A stretch of DNA of 6,177 bases from Actinomycetes bacterium. GTDB lineage: Bacteria > Actinomycetota > Actinomycetes > Prado026. Positions within the stretch are counted from its first letter, which is position 1; each line of letters starts with the position of its first letter. The DNA is taken from assembly GCA_025455945.1 (NCBI GenBank), contig JALOLN010000206.1, positions 1 through 6,177 on the forward strand, given 5' to 3'. Shown here in pieces: positions 1 to 4,481 of this stretch. The translations under genes and the position numbers were made by a program. The notes under the pieces were generated by a model, which was not told where the DNA came from, ran no database searches, and saw only the letters and a list, made by a program, of their open reading frames with translations.

Positions 1-393
1 CACCGCCGCGGTCAGCCGCAGCGACACCGCCTGCAGCCACGCCACGCACGCCTCGGCGGCACGCAGGGCCGCCGCCCGGTCCGCCGCACCCAGCAGCCCA
101 ACTTCGAGCTGCTCGAGCAGGCGCACCGCCGCCGCTGTCGGCCCGGCGGCCACGGCCGCCTCCAGCTCCGCGAGCACCGCAGCCTGCCGGCGTCGGGCCA
201 GCACGTCGGTGAGCGCGACGACCCCCGCGGCGACCGGCACGACCTCCCCGCCCTCGACCGCGACCGTGCGCGCCAGCTCGCCCGGACCGGCCTGGCCCCC
301 CGAGCCGACGTCGACGAGCCGGGGCAGCACCCACGCCTCCGACGCCGCCCCCGCGTCCGGATCCCGGTCCGCCCGGGCCAGCACCGCACTCAT
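1..393 (-). CDS. N-terminal part of a probable DUF222/13E12-family (HNH endonuclease-type) protein, cut by the window edge
   Basis: An open frame runs from an ATG at 393 to the left edge with no stop, giving 131 residues that begin MSAVLARADRDPDAG. The start is soluble, rich in Ala, Val and Leu, with no signal peptide or membrane segment. The last ~40 residues (from about ADRAAALRAAEACVAWLQ) form an amphipathic helix resembling the opening of DUF222 proteins, which usually carry a C-terminal HNH nuclease domain; that part would lie outside the window. The call rests on this weak resemblance plus the SOS box directly upstream, since 13E12/DUF222 genes in mycobacteria are known LexA targets. 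There is no Shine-Dalgarno, and the ATG sits where transcription should begin, so the gene looks leaderless. It could instead be an unrelated Ala-rich protein. The reading frame is well supported, the family only moderately. Confidence 0.5.
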   Translation of the reverse strand, partial: MSAVLARADRDPDAGAASEAWVLPRLVDVGSGGQAGPGELARTVAVEGGEVVPVAAGVVALTDVLARRRQAAVLAELEAAVAAGPTAAAVRLLEQLEVGLLGAADRAAALRAAEACVAWLQAVSLRLTAAV

Positions 394-427
394 GGCTCAA
401 TCGTACAGGTGTTCGAATCCAAGACAA
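394..427 (-). promoter_or_regulatory. Leaderless promoter of the DUF222-like gene
   Basis: On the minus strand a -10 hexamer TACGAT (400-405, fits TANNNT) lies six bases before the ATG at 393, the spacing expected when transcription starts on the A of the start codon. A possible -35, TTGTCT (422-427, four of six to TTGACA), sits 16 bases upstream of the -10. Leaderless mRNAs are common in actinobacteria. The -10 overlaps the SOS box, as expected for LexA repression. Confidence 0.55.
401..416. promoter_or_regulatory. SOS box (LexA-binding site), one mismatch
   Basis: The plus strand reads TCGTACAGGTGTTCGA. The actinobacterial/Gram-positive LexA consensus is TCGAAC-N4-GTTCGA, so 11 of the 12 palindromic positions match. 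The single mismatch (T at 404) lies on the side nearest the downstream gene, where it forms part of the -10 element. The site ends 8 bases before the ATG at 393, so bound LexA would cover the promoter and block initiation. Confidence 0.7.
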
Positions 428-461
428 GTCCCTCCGCGCGACCTGTGGGCAACTGGGCGAC

Positions 462-474
462 CGCCTCAGAGGCG
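462..474 (-). terminator. Weak hairpin after the exporter pseudogene
   Basis: CGCCTCAGAGGCG is an inverted repeat with six-base arms around one base (realistically a 5-bp stem with a 3-base loop). It begins five bases after the stop of the EntS-like gene. There is no T-run, so if it terminates transcription it does so weakly. It is the only structure seen between this gene and the SOS-regulated gene downstream. Confidence 0.25.
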
Positions 475-478
475 CGCG

Positions 479-1668
479 TCAGCCCTCCGGCCGCTCGCGC
501 GGGGCCACCGCGTCGTACCGCCGCAGCGCAGGCGCCAGCGCGGCCACCAGCGCGACGCCGAGCACGCACAGCAGGCCGCCGCTGACGATCGATACCGTCT
601 CGTTGGTGAGCGCAGCCACCGCGCCCGACTCGACGTCCCCGAGCCGCGGGCCCCCGGCCACGACGACGATGAACACACCCTGCAGCCGGCCCCGCAGGGC
701 GTCCGGCGTGGCGGGCTCAAGCCGAACAGCGCGATCGCCACACCCCACGCCGCGACCGCCCACAGCACGGCCAGCCCCTGCCGGCGCACCCGGCCCAGCC
801 CCCCGGAGAACGCCGCACCCACGAGTGCGCCGAGCGCCGGTGCGGCCGTGAGCGCGCCGACGACCGCCGCCCCTCCGCCGTAGAAGTCCTCGGCCACCGC
901 GGGGAACAGCGCCCGCGGCATCCCGAACACCATGGCGATGAGGTCGACGACGAAGGTCATCAGCAGCACCTGCCTCGCCCGCAGGAAGCGCAGGCCCTCC
1001 ATGACCGAGGCCACCCCGGCCTTGCGGTCGCCACCCCCCTCCGGCGGCACCGAGGGCAGCCGGAAGACGCCGTAGAGCGCGGCCCCGAAGGCGAGCACGT
1101 CGGCCCCGTACGCCGCCTCGAGACCGACCGAGGCCACCAGGACGCCGCCGAGCAGCGGGCCCACCGTGAACCCCAGGTTCCACGTCACCTGCTGCAGCGC
1201 GTTGGCTGCCGGGAGCAGCTCCAGTCCCACCAGGCGCGGGATGGCGGCGGCCCGTGCGGGGTTGTTCACCGCGAAGCAGGCCGACTGCGCAGCCACGACC
1301 AGGTAGAGCAGCCAGACCGACTCCACCCCGGCGACAGCCTGCGCGAGCAGGACCACCGACAGCAGGGCCAGCCCGGACGACGACCACAGCATGAGCAGCC
1401 GACGGTCCACGACGTCCGCGATGGCACCGCCGTAGAGGCCGAACACGATGAGCGGCACGAGCCCGAAGGCGCCGATGAGGCCCACCGCCAGGCTGGACCC
1501 CGTGATCCGGTACACCTGGATCGCCACGGCGACGGCCGTCATCTGCTGCCCGAGGTTGGAGACCGTCAGCCCGGCCCACAGCCGGCGGTACGCCGGGGAC
1601 ACGCGCAGCGGGGTGACGTCGGCGACGACGTTCCGCACCAGCCGCAGCCAGGTCGAGGACGACGCCAC
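479..1668 (-). pseudogene. EntS-like MFS exporter (MFS_3 family), frameshifted by an internal deletion
   Basis: A membrane exporter of the family containing the enterobactin exporter EntS; the substrate here is unknown. From GTG at 1668 (Shine-Dalgarno GAGAGGG at 1676-1682) the frame gives 318 good residues: the N-terminal TSPLRxSPAxRRLW-like opening (VTPLRVSPAYRRLW, 18-31), motif A as GGAIADVVDRR (80-90), and hydrophobic segments at about 39-54, 60-80, 96-113, 117-135, 164-182, 187-203, 235-257, 266-288 and 298-317. After FGLS (residue 318, 715-717) this frame becomes Arg/Cys/Ser-rich nonsense. The true C-terminus resumes in another frame at 712 with ATPDALRGRLQGVF, then VVAGGPRLGD, and stops at 479-481 (77 residues). 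Relatives have an extra helix and a loop ending like AAD-VSAVFR--ILQ between these parts, so I infer roughly 27-30 codons are missing and the loss is not a multiple of three. Either a real pseudogene or a sequence error. Confidence 0.82.
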
Positions 1669-1675
1669 CGCGTCA

Positions 1676-1682
1676 CCCTCTC
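1676..1682 (-). promoter_or_regulatory. Ribosome binding site that sets the exporter start
   Basis: Minus-strand GAGAGGG lies seven bases before the GTG at 1668-1666. A second GTG closer to this site is out of frame with the transporter, so the 1668 start is preferred. No convincing -10 or iron-regulator (IdeR/DmdR-type) box was found upstream. Confidence 0.6.
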
Positions 1683-1746
1683 ACCGACGATTTCCGGTGG
1701 CCGACGGCACCCGTTCGTCGTACCGTCGCCGTACACAGGAAGGGAG

Positions 1747-1797
1747 GTGATCCGAGGCTTGAGTACCACTCGGACGTGTGAGGTGGCTGTCCGCTAG
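1747..1797 (+). CDS. Possible 16-residue micro-ORF or leader peptide
   Basis: GTG at 1747 opens a frame reading VIRGLSTTRTCEVAVR and ends with TAG at 1795-1797. An in-frame TTG at 1759 would give the 12-residue MSTTRTCEVAVR. Just upstream lies AGGAAGGGAG (1737-1746). The stretch GGAGGTGATCC (1743-1753) is fully complementary to the conserved 3' end of 16S rRNA, eleven bases in a row, which is unusually long for a Shine-Dalgarno. The GTG start uses AGGA at six bases spacing; the TTG start uses GGAGG at eleven. I do not recognise the peptide. It contains one Cys and no run of a single amino acid typical of an attenuator. It lies between two minus-strand genes, with no plus-strand gene downstream until 3320, so its role is unclear and it may be chance. 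Confidence 0.3.
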   Translation: MIRGLSTTRTCEVAVR

Positions 1798-1907
1798 CCG
1801 CCGGCTCCGGTCCCGACCGGGCGCCAGCTGGCGGCCGGCGAGAACAGGGCAGGCACCCGACCCGCGGGCGCCGGGCTTCGTCCCCCGGCTCATCGGCCGT
1901 ACGGCCG
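1796..1907. repeat. Cluster of inverted repeats between the exporter and pdxH
   Basis: The 270-base gap 1669-1938 has no convincing long gene but carries consecutive GC-rich inverted repeats. These are AGCC-GCC-GGCT (1796-1806, covering the micro-ORF stop), CCGGTC-CC-GACCGG (1807-1820), the perfect 12-base palindrome CGCCAGCTGGCG (1822-1833), GCCGGG-N8-CCCGGC (1870-1889) and the perfect 14-base palindrome CGGCCGTACGGCCG (1894-1907). Read from either strand this would be strongly folded RNA. It may form a bidirectional termination region or a structured leader. Some palindromes are expected by chance at this GC content. Confidence 0.5.
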
Positions 1908-1919
1908 GGCCCGCGGGTC

Positions 1920-1938
1920 GCCGCCTGTCAGGGGCGGC
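1920..1938 (-). terminator. Probable pdxH/VKOR operon terminator hairpin
   Basis: GCCGCC-N7-GGCGGC forms a 6-bp all-GC stem with a 7-base loop, directly adjoining the pdxH stop codon (1939-1941) on the minus strand. There is no T-run, which is usual for actinobacterial terminators. The palindrome at 1894-1907 lies a little further downstream and could assist. Confidence 0.5.
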
Positions 1939-2598
1939 TCAGGGGGACAGCCGCTCGACCGCCCAGCCGGTACCGGCAGCGACGTCGCGGCGGTAGCGCA
2001 GCCGGTCGTGCAACCGGCGCGGCCGGCCCTGCCAGAACTCCACGGTCTCCGGGACGACCCGGTAGCCACCCCAGAAGTCGGGCACCGGCACCTCGGCACC
2101 GCCCTCGGGCCATCTCGCCAGCAGCGCGGCGTAGCGCTGCTCGACGACGGCCCGGGACGCCACCACCTGCGACTGCCGACTGGCCCAGGCACCGACCTGG
2201 GCGCCGTGCGGGCGGGAGCGGAAGTACGCGGCGTCCTCGTCGGGGTGGACCCGGTCGACGCGCCCGACGACCACGACCTGCCGTTCGAGGTCGTACCAGG
2301 GGAAGTCGAGGCTGGCCCACGGGTTAGCGTCCAGCTCACGCCCCTTGCGCGAGGTGCGGTTGGTGTAGAAGACGAAGCCGCGGTCGTCGAAGCCCTTGAG
2401 CAGCACGGTCCGGGAGCTCGGCCGGCCGGCCGCGTCGGCGGTGGCCAGGACCATGGCGTTCGGCTCGGTCAGCCCCGCCCGGGCGACGTCCGCCAGCCAG
2501 CGGGTGAACTGGGTGAACGGGTCGGGGGCGAGGTCCTCCTCGGCGAGCCCGTGCAACTCGTACTCCCGGCGCAGTGCGGCCAGCCGGCGTGGGTCCAT
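1939..2598 (-). CDS. pdxH: Pyridoxine/pyridoxamine 5'-phosphate oxidase
   Basis: Cytoplasmic FMN enzyme that oxidises pyridoxine or pyridoxamine 5'-phosphate to pyridoxal 5'-phosphate with O2. At 219 residues from ATG 2598 it has the usual family length. Visible motifs in order: the FMN-binding block RTVLLKGFDDRGFVFYTN (63-80) then SRKG (83-86); RQVVVVGRV (106-114); YFRSRPHGAQVGAWASRQS (125-143); WGGYR (176-180); and the signature VEFWQG-RPRRLHDR (186-199) with the substrate-binding Arg195 and His197; it ends ERLSP as the family does. Ala133 stands where the E. coli enzyme has phosphate-contacting Ser137; from memory mycobacterial PdxH also has Ala there, so this looks like a lineage trait. 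The start is fixed by a strong Shine-Dalgarno. It is the second gene of an operon with the VKOR gene. Its product is the cofactor of SerC encoded nearby. Confidence 0.97.
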   Translation of the reverse strand: MDPRRLAALRREYELHGLAEEDLAPDPFTQFTRWLADVARAGLTEPNAMVLATADAAGRPSSRTVLLKGFDDRGFVFYTNRTSRKGRELDANPWASLDFPWYDLERQVVVVGRVDRVHPDEDAAYFRSRPHGAQVGAWASRQSQVVASRAVVEQRYAALLARWPEGGAEVPVPDFWGGYRVVPETVEFWQGRPRRLHDRLRYRRDVAAGTGWAVERLSP

Positions 2599-2603
2599 CG
2601 GGT

Positions 2604-2610
2604 TCCTCCC
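2604..2610 (-). promoter_or_regulatory. pdxH ribosome binding site overlapping the VKOR stop
   Basis: Minus-strand GGGAGGA lies five bases before the pdxH ATG and shares its first G with the TAG stop (2612-2610) of the upstream VKOR gene. This fixes the pdxH start and suggests the two genes are translated from one mRNA, possibly coupled. Confidence 0.75.
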
Positions 2611-3221
2611 TACGACAGGACGGCCCACATGGTCACGGCCACGCCCGCCCACAGAGCCAGCCAGAACCACGCGTCGACGCCGTCCTGCACCGCCCGCCGG
2701 ACGAACCCGACGACCCCGTCGCCCTGCAGTCGTCCGGCGCCGACGAGCAGCCGTGGCGCGGCGAGGTTGGCGACGACGACTGCGGTGCCGTTGAGGATGC
2801 AGTAGACGCACAGCGACCCGAGGACGAACGTCGTCTGCCACAGGTACCAGAGGGTGAAGCCCAGCATGAACAGCGCGAAGAACTGCACGACGCCGAGGAA
2901 CGCCACGGAGGGACGTGAGCGCAGCACCAGCGCCACGCCGGCGGTGAGGAAGAAGCCGAAGACGACCAGGCCGACCATCGAGTTCGGCACGCCCAGCGCG
3001 CTGGACTGCCACGCCTTCAGCACCGACGTGCACGACAGGGCGCTGCCGCGGTCGCACCACAGGGCCTCGCCCGGGCGCTCGAGGATGCGGATCTTCTCCA
3101 GGGTCTGGACGAAGGTGCCGAACACCCCCATCGCCCCCGCAACGAGCAGGATCCACGCCGCACCCCGTGGCACCGCGGGCGGGACGTCGGCGGCCCGGTC
3201 TGCGGGCTGGATCGCGGACAC
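2610..3221 (-). CDS. Vitamin K epoxide reductase (VKOR) family membrane oxidoreductase
   Basis: Integral membrane protein that reoxidises a periplasmic/extracytoplasmic thiol oxidase (DsbA-like) and passes electrons to quinone, the actinobacterial counterpart of DsbB. With the GTG at 3221 it is 203 residues. Hydrophobic segments lie at about 21-40, 79-100, 106-127, 129-152 and 183-202. The four catalytic cysteines are present: the loop pair Cys56 and Cys64 (WCDRGSALSCTSV, eight apart as in human Cys43/Cys51) and the active-site CVYC, Cys138/Cys141. The family's PN-S/P-G motif appears as GVPNSMVG (77-84). No thioredoxin domain is fused and no DsbA-like gene is in the window, so its partner is elsewhere. 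An upstream ATG at 3305 would add 28 residues of Arg/His/Pro-rich sequence without an RBS; the GTG is preferred because a -10-like element is placed for leaderless initiation. First gene of an operon with pdxH. Confidence 0.93.
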   Translation of the reverse strand: MSAIQPADRAADVPPAVPRGAAWILLVAGAMGVFGTFVQTLEKIRILERPGEALWCDRGSALSCTSVLKAWQSSALGVPNSMVGLVVFGFFLTAGVALVLRSRPSVAFLGVVQFFALFMLGFTLWYLWQTTFVLGSLCVYCILNGTAVVVANLAAPRLLVGAGRLQGDGVVGFVRRAVQDGVDAWFWLALWAGVAVTMWAVLS

Positions 3222-3233
3222 CTGTCCAGTATG
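3222..3233 (-). promoter_or_regulatory. Possible leaderless promoter of the VKOR-pdxH operon
   Basis: Minus-strand CATACT (3228-3233; five of six to TATACT-like -10s) lies six bases before the GTG at 3221, so transcription could begin on the start codon. No good -35 is visible 16-18 bases upstream. The imperfect inverted repeat GGACA-CC-TGTCC (3216-3227) covers the start codon and the presumed start site and could be an operator or chance. Confidence 0.4.
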
Positions 3234-3308
3234 GGGTCGGTGAGACAGCAGCCGCCGGAGCGTGGTGGGATGTGCCGGGTCGTCGCAACGGCAGCCCCGG
3301 ACCAACGC

Positions 3309-3313
3309 GGGAG
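3309..3313 (+). promoter_or_regulatory. Ribosome binding site of the citrate synthase gene
   Basis: GGGAG lies six bases before the ATG at 3320 and fixes that start. The 98-base divergent region 3222-3319 must also hold the citA promoter, but I could not identify a convincing -10 or -35 for the plus strand. Confidence 0.6.
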
Positions 3314-3319
3314 TTGAGG

Positions 3320-4465
3320 ATGTCGGACGTCAGCGCCGGTGCGGGCTTCACGCCCGGGCTCGAGGGGGTCATCGCCTTCGAGACGGAGATCGCCGAACCG
3401 GACCGCGAGGGCAGCCACCTGCGCTACCGGGGCGTCGACATCGAGGACCTCGTCGGGCGGGTGTCCTTCGGCAACGTCTGGGGCCTGCTGGTCGACAACG
3501 AGTTCAACCCGGGGCTGCCCCCGGCCGAGCCGTTCCCGATCCCCGTCCACTCCGGCGACGTCCGCGTCGACGTGCAGTCCGCGATCGCGATGCTCGCCCC
3601 GGCCTGGGGGCTGAAGCCGCTGCTCGACATCGACGACGACGAGGCCCGCGACGACCTCGCGCACGTCTCGGTGATGGCGATGTCGTTCGTCGCGCAGAGC
3701 GCCCGCGGGCTGGGCCTGCCCATGATCCCGCAGAAGCGCATCGACGAGGCGCGGACGATCGTCGAGCGGTTCATGGTCCGCTGGCGCGGCGAGCCCGACC
3801 CCCGGCACGTGCAGGCCGTGGACGCCTACTTCGTCTCCGCCGCCGAGCACGGCATGAACGCCTCGACGTTCACCGCCCGGGTCGTGGCCTCGACCGGGGC
3901 CGACGTGCCAGCGGCGATCTCCGGGGCGATGGGGGCGATGTCCGGTCCGCTGCACGGCGGCGCCCCGTCCCGGGTGCTCACGATGATCGAGGAGATCGAG
4001 CGGAGCGGGGACGCCGCCGGCTACGTCAGGGGGGTGCTCGACCGCAACGAGCGGCTCATGGGTTTCGGCCACCGCGTGTACCGGGCCGAGGACCCCCGCG
4101 CCCGCGTGCTGCGCCGGACCGCCCGCGACCTCGGGGCCCCGCGGTACGAGGTCGCCGAGGCGCTGGAGCGCGCGGCGCTGGAGGAGCTGCGGGCCCGCCG
4201 TCCGGACCGCGTCCTCGAGACCAACGTGGAGTTCTGGGCGGCCATCGTCCTCGACTTCGCCCAGGTGCCGGCGCACATGTTCACGTCGATGTTCACCTGT
4301 GCCCGGCTGGCCGGCTGGAGCGCGCACATCCTCGAGCAGAAGCGCACGGGGCGGCTCATCCGGCCGTCCGCGCGGTACGTGGGACCGGCCCCCCGCCGTC
4401 CGGAGGAGGTCCCCGGCTGGGACCCCGACATGGTCGCCCCCAGCGGCTACGAGACCATCACCTGA
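3320..4465 (+). CDS. citA: Citrate synthase 2 (CitA type)
   Basis: Condenses acetyl-CoA with oxaloacetate to citrate, the entry step of the TCA cycle, in the cytoplasm. The 381 residues match the length and order of actinobacterial CitA almost end to end. They start with TPGLEGVIAFETEIAEPD and LRYRGVDIEDLVG, followed by the binding and catalytic histidine motifs SAAEHGMNAST (His177), SGPLHGGAPSRV (His212) and MGFGHRVYRAEDPR (His251). The last part is AGWSAHILEQKRTGRLIRPSA, supplying the citrate-binding arginines. The catalytic Asp of the classical NVD motif (Asp375 in pig enzyme) is Glu304 here (NVEFW). I recall the same NVEFW in M. tuberculosis CitA, so it is probably normal for this subgroup. 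Many actinobacteria also have a GltA-type main enzyme, so this may be the secondary isozyme. The ATG is set by GGGAG. serC follows 16 bases downstream. Confidence 0.95.
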   Translation: MSDVSAGAGFTPGLEGVIAFETEIAEPDREGSHLRYRGVDIEDLVGRVSFGNVWGLLVDNEFNPGLPPAEPFPIPVHSGDVRVDVQSAIAMLAPAWGLKPLLDIDDDEARDDLAHVSVMAMSFVAQSARGLGLPMIPQKRIDEARTIVERFMVRWRGEPDPRHVQAVDAYFVSAAEHGMNASTFTARVVASTGADVPAAISGAMGAMSGPLHGGAPSRVLTMIEEIERSGDAAGYVRGVLDRNERLMGFGHRVYRAEDPRARVLRRTARDLGAPRYEVAEALERAALEELRARRPDRVLETNVEFWAAIVLDFAQVPAHMFTSMFTCARLAGWSAHILEQKRTGRLIRPSARYVGPAPRRPEEVPGWDPDMVAPSGYETIT

Positions 4466-4481
4466 GCCTAGGCTCGTGGGC
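4464..4481 (+). promoter_or_regulatory. Candidate serC leaderless promoter inside a perfect palindrome
   Basis: GAGCCTAGGCTC (4464-4475) is a perfect 12-base palindrome overlapping the citA stop codon (4463-4465). Within it, TAGGCT (4469-4474) fits the TANNNT -10 and is followed by seven bases and then the serC ATG at 4482, the spacing of a leaderless start. No clear Shine-Dalgarno precedes the ATG, which supports this reading. No good -35 was seen. The palindrome could also bind a dimeric regulator or form a weak hairpin. Confidence 0.4.

Noticed and set aside
411..420. GTTCGAATCC resembles a tRNA T-loop
   Set aside because: No acceptor, D or anticodon arm can be built around it; the surrounding palindrome explains it better as half of an SOS box.
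1743..1753. Minus strand GGATCACCTCC resembles the 3' end of 16S rRNA
   Set aside because: Only the 11-base tail matches; the conserved sequence before it is absent, so there is no rRNA gene or fragment. It is read as a strong Shine-Dalgarno on the plus strand.
1566..1769. Minus-strand ORF starting MVLKPRITSLPVYGDG over the exporter start
   Set aside because: It turns into an Arg/Trp/Cys-rich shadow of the exporter and has no ribosome binding site.
3216..3227. Inverted repeat GGACA-CC-TGTCC over the VKOR start as an operator
   Set aside because: Arms are only five bases, the match to any known regulator is absent, and such repeats are common by chance; only mentioned with the promoter.
2610..3372. 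A long open frame joins pdxH to sequence extending upstream to 3372 on the minus strand
   Set aside because: The upstream part is a Gly/Arg/Pro-rich shadow of the VKOR gene; the pdxH RBS and ATG at 2598 and the real VKOR frame show two separate genes.
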